A stretch of 64,000 nucleotides of DNA from Pyricularia pennisetigena (lineage: Eukaryota > Ascomycota > Sordariomycetes > Magnaporthales > Pyriculariaceae), in contig NW_021940932.1 in the NCBI RefSeq assembly GCF_004337985.1, positions 35,740 through 99,739 on the forward strand, written 5' to 3'. Every line of letters starts with the position of its first letter. Positions within the stretch are counted from its first letter, which is position 1. Positions 11,370-22,361 of this stretch are shown here, piece by piece. Under the pieces are notes generated by a model. It made no database searches and was not told where the DNA came from. It saw only the letters and a program-made list of their open reading frames with translations. A program made the translations under genes and the position numbers.

Positions 11370-12434
11370 TCAACCCATGTTACAAAGCCAAACTTGAATC
11401 TTATCCAACCCTTCAAGGTCACCTTCCTCTGTTTCACAGTTATCGTGACTAACCCAAGTGTGAGTGTAGCCGCCGTCAAAGTCAATCAACCACAAGTCAT
11501 CATTCTTATCAACCAATATGTTGTCAGGTTTTGCATCTCCCCATTGTATCCCAGCCTTGTGAAGGGTTTGAACGGTCGTTCCCAGTTCTTTGGCCCAGCG
11601 CTTGCGAGTTTCCTGGTTGGTTGACCTGGCGATATTCATCAAGGTGCTGGGTGCGGGAGTGATTTTGGGCTCAATGTACACCAAGAGCAAACCAGTAATT
11701 CGTGTTTGGTCAGGAGTGTCGACATCGACATCGCACACGACACCTTGGAGGCGACAAATGCGCATATCAGATGGGATTTGACCGGTTGCTAAAGCGTCCG
11801 AAATTTTGCGGAAAGTTCTGAGCTCACGAAAAACTGCCGGGAATCCGCGTTCAAAGCCTTTGAAATGGCAAACAACATCTCCTTGAACAAAAACCTTGGA
11901 TGGAGGAGATAAAAGCGGATTTTCGCCGGGATTGGTCGAAATTATTTGGACGTCACGTGCTAAGTACCAATTTGGCACCCACTTGTCCAAATCAAGGCTC
12001 TTCCATAATCTCGATTGCCGATATTCTCCGGGAGGCAGGTAAGGATTTTCGTAGTCTCTCCTTGGTCGAATCTTGCCTTCATCTGCAGTGGCAATCAATA
12101 GAAACCACTCAGGGTTAAGCCATTGATGCAATGTGATTGGTGGCATTGGTGGGTCTGGGGCGAGCGCTGAGATAATTTCGTTGAATGGTTGTGCAAGCTT
12201 TTCTGCCTCAGCCTTTCTCGCATCGTAGCCTTCGTCACCACCGTCGTCTTCGTGTTCATTGGTTTTCAATATCTTGAGCGACTTGTAAAAGTCTGCAAGA
12301 AGAATTGGCTCTGCTTCCAACTCAGCGGGTATCCACTGAAGATAGAAAACAGCTCCAGAAGAGCGCACGATTATTGTGCATTCGTTATCCCTGGTGCTAG
12401 TGGTCCAACTGTCAATAACGAATTGTGTCTGCAT
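11370..12434 (-). CDS. Protein-kinase-like protein with divergent catalytic motifs
   Basis: A single 354-residue exon. The N-terminal two thirds are unlike a normal N-lobe and lack an obvious glycine loop. The C-terminal third has a kinase-fold core: GIQWGDAKPDNIL (catalytic-loop Asp about 300, with W-G in place of H-R) and WLIDFDGGYT (DFD in place of DFG, about 318-320). It ends with an acidic stretch, typical of short fungal kinase-like proteins that may be weak kinases or pseudokinases. The reading frame is unbroken. A tract of pyrimidines lies upstream of the start. The last 25 codons and downstream sequence recur as a relic at 42205-42286. Confidence 0.75.
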   Translation of the reverse strand: MQTQFVIDSWTTSTRDNECTIIVRSSGAVFYLQWIPAELEAEPILLADFYKSLKILKTNEHEDDGGDEGYDARKAEAEKLAQPFNEIISALAPDPPMPPITLHQWLNPEWFLLIATADEGKIRPRRDYENPYLPPGEYRQSRLWKSLDLDKWVPNWYLARDVQIISTNPGENPLLSPPSKVFVQGDVVCHFKGFERGFPAVFRELRTFRKISDALATGQIPSDMRICRLQGVVCDVDVDTPDQTRITGLLLVYIEPKITPAPSTLMNIARSTNQETRKRWAKELGTTVQTLHKAGIQWGDAKPDNILVDKNDDLWLIDFDGGYTHTWVSHDNCETEEGDLEGLDKIQVWLCNMG

Positions 12435-12519
12435 TGCTGCAATGCTTATTGTTTGTTAATCGAAAGCGACAACGACAGAAATGATTTCAGAAGTGACAGA
12501 CCGCAGCCGGTGATAAAAG

Positions 12520-12598
12520 TCTCCAAAAGTCTTTTCTTTTCCTTTCTTTGCTTTTCTTTTACTTTCTTTGCTTTTCTTTTACTTTCTTTTCCTTTTAG
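12520..12598 (-). promoter_or_regulatory. C/T-rich tract upstream of the kinase-like gene
   Basis: A nearly pure pyrimidine run on the plus strand (repeats of CTTTCTTTTC type), so purine-rich on the sense strand of the gene starting at 12434. It lies about 90-160 bp before the ATG. It may simply be low-complexity sequence. Confidence 0.3.
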
Positions 12599-12889
12599 TC
12601 GCACTGACATCAGCTCAGCTTGATGATATCAAGGCTAGCGGGCGTATGAGACGTCGTCTATTGCTTTTCAGTCGTAGGTTGGTTGGTGGGACCATTTGTA
12701 TCTAGGATGTATGCGCACATCCTAAAGGTGGGGTATGTGGAGCACTTTGCCGCGTTTGTCAGAATTCGCTAGTACATGGCTTTTCCCTGTTGGCTTGAGC
12801 CACGGCATCATCCACAGCCTGGCTCATGGGCAATGTGCCATGCCACCAGTTGTCGACCTTCTGTTGATAATACTCAATCTGTTCAGCAG

Positions 12890-13553
12890 TCATGCTGCCA
12901 TGCACATCGCCTATGCCCCATCAGAAATCGCGAGGTTAAAGATCTCTTCAACCAGTTGCTCCAAGCCGTGGCTTTTCTCCATCAGAGTGGAGTCACACAT
13001 CGAGACATCAAACCTGCGAATGTGATGATTATCCGGCGTGAATCTTTGTCAAGCTGGCCGACTTTGATTTGGCATCAGTACCCACCACAAGCCTGGAAGA
13101 ATTCTGCGGCACTTAACCGTCCCATTTCGAGTGCATAGGTTGTACCATTAACCGGAAACAACAAGACCGCAATCCGCTCCCGAATCCAGGCCAATGATAT
13201 ACATCTGAGCGCTCGGGACGTTCGGCAAGATAACGGACACAAATTCGTCGTTACTCGGCGGCAAAGGGTGTCCATGGGCCCAGATTCAGCTTGAATGCTA
13301 CTCAAATTTGTAGTGCGGGTAATCTGAGCAGAAGGAAGCGTGATTATATTCGGGTAAAACTGAACTCGCACTGCAAAGTCCCAAACATCAAAAACAACCT
13401 TATGTTCCCTTTGCAGACATCGTGCTTCTTTGCAGAGCCGGGGGAATCGAGGAGGACACGCAACAACTACTGTTGCAGGCACCTGTGGAGCTGCTACCGG
13501 AGAAGCAGCAAAACTATATAGAGGCATCCCTTGTGCGAATGCGCCGGTGAATA
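12890..13553 (+). pseudogene. Truncated copy of the FHA-kinase-KilA-N gene
   Basis: The plus strand carries a decayed, internally deleted copy of the gene at 48495-51499. First comes a kinase core: LYPIK..-like lead, VTHRDIKPANVMI, then a frameshift, then LADFDLASV and LEEFCGT. The whole kinase C-lobe and linker are missing. Homology resumes near 13160 at RIQA, then LNATQICSAG, VPF and a tail ending RMRR before a TGA. There is at least one more frameshift around 13380. It keeps the unusual DFD triplet, so DFD predates the duplication. The break points look like simple deletions; no element ends are visible. Confidence 0.75.
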
Positions 13554-13780
13554 AAGATTTTCAGCTAGTATAACTTTGCCTTGATTCTGAGCCAGTCAGA
13601 GCTGCTTGGGGGGAAAACGGCAGTTGGTAGGCCAAGCTCAAATTAATAAGGTTAAAACGACGTAATATTAAGACTATTCTATTCCCAAAAGCTTAGATAT
13701 ATGACCCGGATATGCTTTAGCCTTCCAAACTTCCCGACTGACTAACGTAGGTGTAGCCACCGTTTAAATCACGACAAAAC
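13540..13780. repeat. Inverted repeat with 46.5-46.8 kb
   Basis: Matches the reverse complement of about 46535-46725. It covers the 3' end of the broken kinase-KilA-N copy, the intergenic spacer and the 3' end of the C2H2 gene. Both loci therefore descend from one convergent arrangement of these two genes. Confidence 0.6.
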
Positions 13781-14205
13781 TTCTCGCCAGGTTGCCCGTT
13801 CTTGATGGAATGCAAGTATTCCTCTGCACGTGAGTCATACCTTATCTTTCCGGTACCGCCTTGTGTAGCGTGTCTTTCGACGTGGCTCGTGAAATTGTCC
13901 TTCCGTTTTACCTGCCTTTGGCATATTGGACAGGTGAACTCAGATATTTTATCATGTGACCTGCGGTTACCTGATCAGATACCGGCCTTTTGTGATTTTC
14001 ATCTTCCTTGGAGTGTGATCGTCGTCAGGCATACAGATACTCACTTCTGATGGCGCTGTGTATGGCTGGCAAAGCTTGCCCCACAGCTTTTACAACGATG
14101 TTTCTTGGCCTCAATCTCACAATCGATTCCGCCAAGTATGATGCGCTTTGGCTTGCGGCCCCTTAATTTCCATCTGTTGCTTTACCAATTTCAGAAAAGG
14201 TCCCT
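13717..14205 (-). pseudogene. Truncated C2H2 zinc-finger gene (3' half)
   Basis: Minus-strand exons encode a basic stretch RGRKPKR, a finger of the form CKSCGASF..H..RH, then after an intron (about 13938-14044, GTGAGT donor) a second finger FTCPICQ..RKDNF..HVERH, and a tail LNGGYTYVSQSG before TAA at 13717. Such proteins are nuclear DNA-binding factors. A second copy lies at 45542-46489 on the opposite strand, and the tail is duplicated again near 46740-46790. The 5' half is missing: homology stops near 14205, where TPR-coding sequence on the other strand begins. The remaining part has no stop codons, so the loss may be recent. Confidence 0.65.
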
Positions 14206-14430
14206 CTTATGAAAACCTGAAATCGGTGCTTAATAAGCGGGGGAAATACGAGGAGGCAGAGCAGATGCTTCGGACAACGCTGGCGCTTAGAGAAAAGGTG
14301 CTGGGCCTAGAAAACCCGGACACGCTTAGTAGTATCAAAAACCTGGTACTGTTACTTCATAGCCAAGGGAAATACGAGGAGGCAGAGGAGATGCACCAGA
14401 AAATATTGGCGCTTATTGTGATGGTGAGGC
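14190..14430 (+). pseudogene. TPR fragment (kinesin-light-chain type)
   Basis: About 75 codons carry two tetratricopeptide repeats with the hallmark LxxxGKYEEAEQM..TLALREKVLGLENPDTL. In fungi such repeats usually form the C-terminus of NB-ARC or similar NLR-like proteins. No nucleotide-binding domain is nearby, both ends are truncated, and the 3' end fuses into an unrelated hydrophobic frame. Other TPR relics of the same type lie at 25.7 and 29.3-29.6 kb. Confidence 0.7.
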
Positions 14431-14755
14431 AAAAAACAAAGGCTTTGCTAGCTTCTACGGGTCGATCTTGTTCCTGATTGCAGTCGCGTCAGTGGTCCTC
14501 AGTGCGCTACAGGTCGTCGTCTCAGTTGGAGAAGATGCTGGGGACGGGTGGCCGATGGGCACGGCGCTTTGGATAAGCAGCATAGCTATTATATTGTCAT
14601 GTGTCATTCTCTCCTTTCCGAGCTTGCTCTTGGTGTATAAAGTGGCAAATGAGTGGAAGGTTGTTAGTGTAGGGGCGACGGGCGACGGAATGATGTATCT
14701 TTCTGCTTGTATTCTAGACATAAATTTAGATACAGCGTACGTAGGCACTAATTAA
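14430..14755 (+). pseudogene. C-terminal membrane-domain fragment
   Basis: In a frame shifted from the TPR, GFASFYGSILFLIAVASV starts two strong transmembrane helices (about 14450-14520 and 14560-14640), ending VANEWK. The pattern of an aromatic lead, a helix, a short Asp/Gly loop and a helix resembles the C-terminal membrane anchor of some fungal proteins with unknown function. The upstream part of that gene is absent. It looks like a chance join of two broken genes rather than a designed fusion. Confidence 0.45.
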
Positions 14756-15127
14756 TCTTCCAAATCTTGTTTTAGTCAGCTTGTTTTTTTCTCTCCCTTT
14801 GCTTCGTACCCTTCCAGTCTGTCCATGGCCCCTTGCCCTCTTTCGCTGTGATCAATGTTGACCCTCCGGCCCCTTTTCCTGGCACCACATTTACCTACAT
14901 CGACTAGACTAGAACCAGATCGATCAGGTCAGGCCTACTAAATCCAGGCCCTCTTGCTCAGGTCCCGTTTGTGGTCCCTATTGGCCCGTGTAGGTCACCG
15001 ATGTAGCCATAGATCGCGAAACAAAATATGACAGAAGAATCTAGGCACTTGCTCCAGATTCCTAGTCAAGCTGATAAAGTGATGTTGACTCTGGTTATCG
15101 ACTAACTTGCATGCGATTTCACTGGTC
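14706..15127 (+). repeat. Direct repeat with 47074-47316
   Basis: Near-identical to 47074-47316 in the same orientation, except that this copy has about 170 extra bp (roughly 14872-15042). The shared parts include the block with TACAGCGTACGTAGGCACTA and the block with GATTCCTAGTCAAGCTGATA. The extra segment shows no terminal repeats. Confidence 0.75.
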
Positions 15128-15427
15128 GGTTATGGAAGCTGCACTTGTATCTGGATACTGAGTAACAAGCCCTGCCTGACTATTTTCTATGGGCTTCACG
15201 CTGTATGCCAGACTTCGACCGTATCTCCGTGTCTCCCTACAACCACGTTGCTAGACTGTGGCTCGGCTTCTTCTTCTCCCTGGGGCTGGGGTTTTTGTTC
15301 AAGCTCGTTTCTAGGATAGCGACGTCCGGCCAGTTCATACTCAAATCGAGCCGAGTTTTCATTTTACGACTTGCGTGCGGTGTATTCGGCATTGCACATG
15401 CTGGCGCCCACATGACAACATTTTCGT

Positions 15428-16849
15428 TCAGTCGAATGGCCACTGTGACTCCACGATGGGCACATACGGCCACTCGTCATTTTCCAGCGAAGGGGACAGA
15501 GGCTGCGTTTGATCCTGAAGACCTAGTGGCAGTGGCTGTTGTACAATGTCCGAGATGGGGCTTCTTTCGAAATGCCGCAACTCTGTGCTTGTCTCCGTCC
15601 CTGGCGATGCATTCGTCTTGTCCAGATTGGAGGAGCCATCATCGCCCATGAGCCCATGTAGCTTCCGCGAGGCGTCCATCGTTGCTGCCGCAAACATATC
15701 GGCCTCGCTCAGGACTCCACAGGTAGCCTCAGAGGTACCCGCAGCGCTGGTTTGTATCTGAGCGTTCCCCGCCGGGATATCGCTCTCGGTTTGTAGCGAG
15801 ACGCGGCGTCTCTTTTTTCGCGGCTGTCGTAGTGAAGCTTCACCTGTTGCAATGATCTCATCCTCACAGGATTGTTCTGAGGTAGCGCGACCTCTTTTTG
15901 TGTGTTTAGTGGTGGTATAGAGTGAGTTCGCCGTCTTTGCGGTAGTGGAGTTGGAGGCGGTGCATATGTTGCGTTTACCAGTCCTCGAGTCGGACTGTGC
16001 TCTGCGGGGCGAGGGAGTCGTCGCGGGGGTGTATGGGGACTGATCGAATGAGGTTTCGGGATCGGATGATGGTGTGCTCGGCGGCTGTGATAATGGCGGC
16101 GGATTATTGGCGACATTTCGGGTGGGAATTGATGGATTAGGGACAGTAGCGCCGGCCGGTATCGAAACGTCCAATTCGGGGCCAGCAGCTTTGTCTTGTG
16201 GCCCGGCCGCCGCGGTGCTGCCCTCGCCAGCGCGCTTTTGGTTTTGGAGTTTTTGGTTCTGTTTTGCAGCGCGTCGCCGGGCGCCCTCCTCCCGACCCCG
16301 CTGCATTCTGGCCCTTTTCTCGCGGTAGTACTCGTCGCGCTCTTTGCGTGCTTCTCGCACAAATCCGTCGAAAAACCTAACCATACTGTCGAACGACATT
16401 GTCTGGATCATGTTGAAAAACCACAGGGAACGGACGTCGGGCGTATCGTTGGTCGACACGGGCTCGCATGGAGTAGTGACTTCACTGATTCCCGAGCTAT
16501 TATTGCACTGCTTGCACGTCCATATCCGATTCGAAGGAAGGCCCCTCTTGTCGAATACCATCAAGTCCGTCACGTTCTCCCAGACTTCTTCCAACTCGCG
16601 CACCCGCTCGTCTCTTCGCTCCTCAAGTCTGGCGTAGAACTCGTCTACATCGTTTGATTCATTGGCGCACGAGCGCACGTCGAATAGAAAGGCGTGGGGG
16701 TCTTGTATTGGACACGTTCTAGTGTTGAATCGTTCGTGTAGCGTCGTATACAATGCGTTGGGTTTCAGTTGGAACTTGTGCCATGGCCACTTGCGCCTCG
16801 GATGATGCCAATCAGTGAAGATGGTTTCCTGTGGCAGATCGCCGTTCAT
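15428..16849 (-). CDS. Module 1 partner: charged, disordered protein
   Basis: One uninterrupted 473-residue exon. Residues 1-190 look folded or helical and include IQDPHAFLFDVR (Asp50-Pro51...Arg59), a single CKQC pair near 113-116, and a strongly charged helix around 160-200. The rest is low-complexity, rich in Pro, Ser and Thr, with a basic RKKRRRV nuclear-localisation-like patch. It is head-to-head with the kinase gene at 17663; the 813-bp spacer should hold both promoters. The motif D-P-x-[AFY]-[FW]...R recurs near the N-termini of the partners at 51918 and 61999. No enzymatic motif is visible; I infer an adaptor, substrate or DNA/RNA-associated protein. Function unknown. Confidence 0.7.
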   Translation of the reverse strand: MNGDLPQETIFTDWHHPRRKWPWHKFQLKPNALYTTLHERFNTRTCPIQDPHAFLFDVRSCANESNDVDEFYARLEERRDERVRELEEVWENVTDLMVFDKRGLPSNRIWTCKQCNNSSGISEVTTPCEPVSTNDTPDVRSLWFFNMIQTMSFDSMVRFFDGFVREARKERDEYYREKRARMQRGREEGARRRAAKQNQKLQNQKRAGEGSTAAAGPQDKAAGPELDVSIPAGATVPNPSIPTRNVANNPPPLSQPPSTPSSDPETSFDQSPYTPATTPSPRRAQSDSRTGKRNICTASNSTTAKTANSLYTTTKHTKRGRATSEQSCEDEIIATGEASLRQPRKKRRRVSLQTESDIPAGNAQIQTSAAGTSEATCGVLSEADMFAAATMDASRKLHGLMGDDGSSNLDKTNASPGTETSTELRHFERSPISDIVQQPLPLGLQDQTQPLSPSLENDEWPYVPIVESQWPFD

Positions 16850-17662
16850 GGTGAAAGTTTATGAATAGCTAGCCGAGTGGCAGGTCTAGCACTCGGTGAC
16901 CGAGTAGTGATTGATGGAGAAAGCATGGAAGGTTGAAAAGGAAATGCCAGCGGAGTTGGTGACGAAATGAAGTGGTGATGTGATGGAGCCAAAATTTAAT
17001 GGGGCTGGAGATCCACATGATTTCAAGCAAGGATGGTCCGGTCTGTGAGTGTGATTCACGGTGGTACACTATCGTTGACAGCCAGCCCCACTTTCTTTAG
17101 TACTTCTCCAAAGTCCGAAGTATCAATGCTACCTGCAGGCTCACGTGACAAGTCTTCAAGTTATTCCCATCGCTGAAAGTTGGGGGGGGGGACCAACAGC
17201 ATCTTATCCAAGCCAAGGAGGTCGTCCACCCAATCGTTCATCCTGCGATGGGGATCCTTTAAACACTCCCACCGTTGACGGGCGCTTCTGCCTGGCGGCG
17301 GCCTTTGGAGGCCGGGTCGTACAGAGGCGGATGAGATCAAATAGGCAATTAACTTGAGCCTCCTCGTCCTGATTCTGTTTCTTTATCTTCCTTGTTTTTC
17401 TTCTTTTTTTTCTCTCCGGTAGTTCTAGTTTTCCCCCCGCCTTTTGCTCATATCTCGTACCCTCTATCAAGGTCTTGCTTCATATATGTTTCTCATCTCT
17501 TCAACTGTTCTTAAAACTTTTTCTTTTTTTTCTTTTTTTTCTTTTTTTCTCTTCACGCCTTTAACTCATCGAACCTTTGGTCTTTTACTGCCCCTCTCCA
17601 ACTTCTTCTGCATTTGCAAACTTGTTCTAATTTCACAAATCGTTTTCAAATAACGTGATATT
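16850..17662. promoter_or_regulatory. Divergent promoter of module 1
   Basis: The spacer between two start codons. About 17378-17560 on the plus strand is dominated by pyrimidine runs ending about 100 bp before the kinase ATG, a common fungal promoter feature. A TATA-like element could not be fixed. A G9 run lies near 17181. Confidence 0.45.
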
Positions 17663-19807
17663 ATGGATAGCAATGTTGACGACGGGGCAAATGCTTCCGG
17701 CAGCACCACCGAGCCGATCCCATCAACCGAACTTGCGCGAATGTTGGAGGAGCATGGAGTCCGTCTCGCCTCACCCGAAGCCCCGTCTGGCTCCACCAAT
17801 CCGTTCAGCTCAAGCGAACTCATTCGACGCCATGGTGAGAAAGATGCCGCCAGTCCGGCTTCACAGGAGGAAGGGGAGGATGAGGCTGAGGGGGCACCAA
17901 ATGTGCGCATAATTTTGGGGGCTTCACCTAGTCAAGCGGTGACAGTCCGTCTTCATCCATTGGGCCACATTGAACCGGGAGCTGACGCCAAAGCTCGGTA
18001 CCGGCGGGCCGTGCTCGACGTTGCTGCCAAAGCCGGTGGCACCGCACTGCCTGGTGCATTGTCCTACCAAAAACTGTTCCTCACACAGTCCAAGGAAAAC
18101 GTCGGTTTGACGATCCAAGCGTCAGCCTACGTACCATCGACCCAGGCTGGCCAGCGCGTCCCAGCGGCGGAAAGTCCAGCGCAGCTGCTGCATTGCACAC
18201 TGGTGTTCGACCCGGCCGCCGATCGCATAGCTATCAAGAACGTAGACGACAACCCGGTCACACTCAAAATGCTTCCCAGGAACCTACCAACAAAAGAAGG
18301 GCTTGAGGGCCAAGCGGCGTTTACTACTCAATCAGTACGGTCCATCGAAATTGGGCCGTACGATTACGAGCTCCTAGAAGCTGGGCCTTGGGCTATCCAT
18401 GCAGCCTCTGGGCAACAAGTTCTCGAGTTTTCCGTCTTGGCACGCAGCGGTATCTCAGTCTTGACCAACTCGCAAGAGCCACGTACTGCGAAGATGCTGT
18501 CGCAAGGGGCAAAGAGACAACATGACTTCTCCCAGACCGAGGACCCGGGCCCAGCCAAAAAGGGCAAGCTGAGGGAGCTTGGAAGCAAGGATAACGCAAC
18601 TATTGTTTTCCAGCCGGCCCCTATTCGGGCTTTGCATCAAGCCCGTGGTCATCCAGCGGTAATGGGACCTTCGGCTTCGGCTTCGGCTACGAGTACCAGG
18701 CGGGACCTCTTGCCCATAAACGTGCATCCAATGCAATATCTCCACGCTGGAGACAAGGCCAGAGTTATTGGCCCGGCTGGTGAGGATTACACGGTCACAT
18801 ACGACAAAGAGATCGCAATGAGAGCGAACTGTCATGTCTTTAACGGCCAACACTCTTCTTTTCCAGAGAACAACGGAGCAGCAGTCATCAAGGTTATCCG
18901 CTCGCCTTCGGGCCCCGTAGAAAAGGGAGGTTCTGGCAAGATAGCGCAAGCCATTCACCGCTCAGGCCATGTTTGGGTACAGGAAGTGAAAAACCATTTG
19001 AGACTGTCCGAGCAGGTATGTATTGTCCCTCCCCCTTCTCTCACATCTCTCACAGATATATCAGACATATATATCAGCCTTCAGCACCTTTACTAACTAT
19101 CCTCTTCGATCCTCTTCCATCGTGGCTTGGCTGGTTTGTGACAGCCATCGGTAGTTCGTCTGTTCGACGCCGACTCCAGAGTCTTTGCCCTCTACATGGA
19201 GCATGTGGAGGCACCGAGTCTGGTGCACTACATACAGCCGAACGCGGCAGGCCCATACTGCACCTTGACTAGGACCAACGCGACAGAGTTATTGAGTGAC
19301 ATGTCGACTGCCCTCTCCTACATTCATCGTCAAAAGATTGTGCACAACGACATCAAGCCGGACAATATTCTTTATTCTCCGACTCGCGGCGCCGTCCTCA
19401 TCGACTTTGGCCTCTCAACAGAGATCACCGGGAGAAGTTCGGGTTTGTACACGGCAGGTTCTCCCTGGTATGTGCCGCAGGAGTACTTGGCCCAACCTTC
19501 GAGTCGAGGCGCGCCGGGGGATGTTTTCGCGCTCGGCGTGGTGATGCTCTTCCTTGCCGGTAAGATTCCCCTGCCGGAAGGCTGCAGGGCTCACAGAACG
19601 TGGCGGATCGCCGATGCACGTTATGAGGGCTCGCAAGCCAGAATGGCCATGGAAAAGTGGCTTGCCTTTGTTGGAGAGGTCTCGGAAACGCTGAATCTTG
19701 CGGACGAGTTGGAGAGTATAATCAGCGGGGTTATACAGTTGGTTGCCGCGGAGCGGATGACGACGGAAGAATTGGCAGAAAGGGTTACCGGCTTAAGAAT
19801 TGGTTGA
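17663..19807 (+). CDS. Module 1 kinase: Ser/Thr kinase with possible FHA-like N-terminus
   Basis: Two exons (17663-19015, 19145-19807; intron 129 nt, GTATGT...ACAG) give 671 residues. Residues 1-90 are acidic and disordered. Residues about 175-270 have an alternating beta-strand pattern that may be a degenerate FHA fold (weak). A basic linker leads to a C-terminal kinase domain: Lys410 in AAVIKVI, VHNDIKPDN (catalytic Asp about 520, H-N-D instead of H-R-D), DFG at 538-540, and VPQEY in place of APE. The C-lobe looks shorter than usual but ends naturally. Most invariant residues are present, so it could be active. It diverges from the partner at 15428-16849. Splicing is in phase and there is no break. 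Confidence 0.8.
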
Positions 19808-20244
19808 AGTTGAATATACCACGGGGAATTGGGGCAATGCAAGGTAGTGAGATATTGAAGCAGATATATAGTTAGATAAGTGCATGGGTAGGTAGGTAGA
19901 TAGGTAAGGTAGCTTTCACCTATGAAACATGTTCTGACGCTTGATCCGTTCGAAGATTAGAGGGAGACTTGAATGGCCTCGGATTTTGGAAGGCCTTAAT
20001 TCTGCAAGTCGTTTGTGGATTGTTATTGTCCCGGCTCTTTTTAGATCCTCCCTTTACTCGTATTTTCGTTTGCCAACCTTGGGGATCTCCGCCAGTTCCT
20101 CGATGAAAGTGATGCGGTCGTGGATAAAGAAACACCTTTGTGGAGCAGTCTTTTAAAGATCGATTTGGCAATCTACCCATGATGGCTGGCGGGAACGCCG
20201 AGGCATCAAACCAGTAAGCAAGCGACCCAAAAAAGCGTTTTGCA
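19808..20244. other. Intergenic, no gene seen
   Basis: Contains short GGTA-type tetranucleotide runs near 19880-19905. The truncated kinase frame that follows may begin slightly before 20245, near 20210. Confidence 0.4.
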
Positions 20245-22361
20245 ATGCTGCTAAAGCAATGCCTTGGTCTTGCAGAGGCATTGCGACTTCTTCATGACCA
20301 ATCAAAGAAAGAGACGGAGGCTTTCCGATTTGTACACATGGACATCAAACCGGACAACATCCTTATCTTCACTAGTCCAGACAGTCCGGTCGGAACATGG
20401 AAGCTGGCTGACTTTGGAATCTCGTTTGTCTTGAAACGCAAGCTAAAGCGAGACAAGAAAGACAAGACTTTCGAAGAGCCAATATTCTCAGCAGGCGATT
20501 TCACGATTGAAGCAATGGCCCAACGTGGCGTCGGCACCCATCAGGCGCCTAAAATTCAACTGGCAGCAGCGAATTCAGGAAAAGACATCCTGATAGGACG
20601 GAGTAGCGACATCTGGTCTTTCGCTGCCATATAGGCTGAGGTGCTCGCCTTTGCAGTAGGAGGTAGCGAGTCTGTCGCAAAGTTCGGCGAAGAGCGGAAA
20701 ATTTCTCATCTGGACTCCAAAAGTTACCAGTTCTGGGAGCACACGATCAACTCATCTCAGACACAAGAGCAATCAGACACGCCGTCGGCGCCCAATGTTA
20801 TCATCAGCAGCGAGAAGAATTCCGTATTGGACAACCGCTTCAGAGATGCTTTCAAGGTCAGCGAGAAGGTCACTAGCTATCTGCAGCAGATCGAGAGGTC
20901 TGTCTCATCGAAGCCATGGGTAAAATTTATCACCGATGCGCTTCAAGTGGTCCCAAAAGAGAGGCCTTCCGCACATAATTTGTATCTTTCTGTTCACGAA
21001 GCGCTTCACCAAACAGAGCCTTCCGGCAGTCCTACGACACTATCTGCGCCTCAACGGAACTCCAGTACCAATATTTCACCACTTACAACTAACCAAGACG
21101 AGAAACTCTCGGGATCACTACCGTTGGAGCAAATTTCGAAGTTTGACACAGTAGGTGCAATTACAAGTCATAGCCCAGTTACACAGAGAAGAAAATTTTT
21201 CCTAAACTCACGGGAATCGGAGGGAGAGGCCAAAGACCCAAGTTGTAAGCACAGATTGGCCGGAAATGCTAAGTTTGGATGCTTCGCAAAGTGCGGGATG
21301 ATTTACTTGGCAAACAATGAGATTTATATCTGGAATATAACATCACCGACAGGCCGTGGGGAGGCCGATTATTGTTCACTGCCACACAATCCAAAAGGAA
21401 ACAGAGTGTATGGGCTGGCGTCGCTGCAGGTGGAAACTACATTGTTCTATACGGGTATAAGCAGGAAAGGGGTTATTTATCGAAACCCAAGGAATAAATG
21501 GTAGGGAGCCTATTTATTTTATATTCGCCGGATAAGACTATGGAGATAGCATTTTCTCGTGGTCACTGGGGAGTTCTTTCTTTATATCTTCTTCATAAAA
21601 AAGCTTTGAAAAATTCGTTTCTAAACGGCGTTTGCTAACAGTTAAGCTACCTAACTTTTAGATTCATACTTTGCTGCTTGGAAGCGAGCATATGAGCATT
21701 TTGAATACATCCCACTGGGAGCGCCGAACTACGTTCGATGGCCCTGGCGAAATCAACAAGGCTGCTGTCTCATGTTAAAATCGCATTGCTCTATTCAGAT
21801 GTGGGAGTCTGCTGGTGTTTAATGCAAACAATCCCAATTAATCGGCGACTGAATTGAAAGAGAAGCCGGGCATTATGTTCGATCTTGCATTTAGCAAGGA
21901 TGGTGACTACCTGTATATGTCCGGAACGACCTATGACTGCATTGTTCTTATTTACAAGATACTACTTGACGGCAATCGCCTAGAAGGCATTAACCATGTG
22001 GCTACACCGAAGTACAAGCTCGTGAGTTTACCCTGGCCCAAACAAAGAGATTTAACCGCATAATAAGGGGACACCCATGCCATTGGCCCATCTAAAACCA
22101 TAGCTCTCTAACCGTCATATTTTTGCTCAATACCCTAGACTGACCGGGATGGTTCTGAGTTTGATTCTGTGCGACTATTGCCGCAAATATCCTCTCAGGG
22201 CTGCTTTATTGGCACGTCCCGCCTTAATAGTCTGCTTCTCTGGTAGGCTGTTAAAAGCAATGACGGGAATTTATATCTTTTGAAGACTGAGACCTACGGA
22301 AAGGTTATCGCTGCCGCGACGCAAGGCAGCCGAATCCTGCTTTTAATTAAGAGAAAGGGCC
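20245..22361 (+). pseudogene. Kinase / beta-propeller gene, broken (copy 1)
   Basis: The kinase part lacks its N-lobe and begins near ALRLLHDQ. FVHMDIKPDN and LADFGIS are intact. A TAG at 20632-20634 interrupts WSFAAI-AEVLAF, where a Leu codon would restore reading. A linker of about 190 residues follows, then blades of a WD40-like propeller (LAGNAKFGCFAKCGMIYLAN, and LAFSKDGDYLYMSGT near 21890) broken by several stops and frameshifts between 21504 and 22280. At RKGLY (near 22361) the frame switches into an unrelated DUF3638-type sequence. Kinase-WD40 fusions of this kind occur in fungi. The section from about 21012 on is repeated at 23288-24640. Confidence 0.75.

Noticed and set aside
13075..13527. 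150-codon minus-strand frame
   Set aside because: It is the shadow of plus-strand kinase-KilA-N homology (LADFDLASV, LNATQI), which is the real signal.
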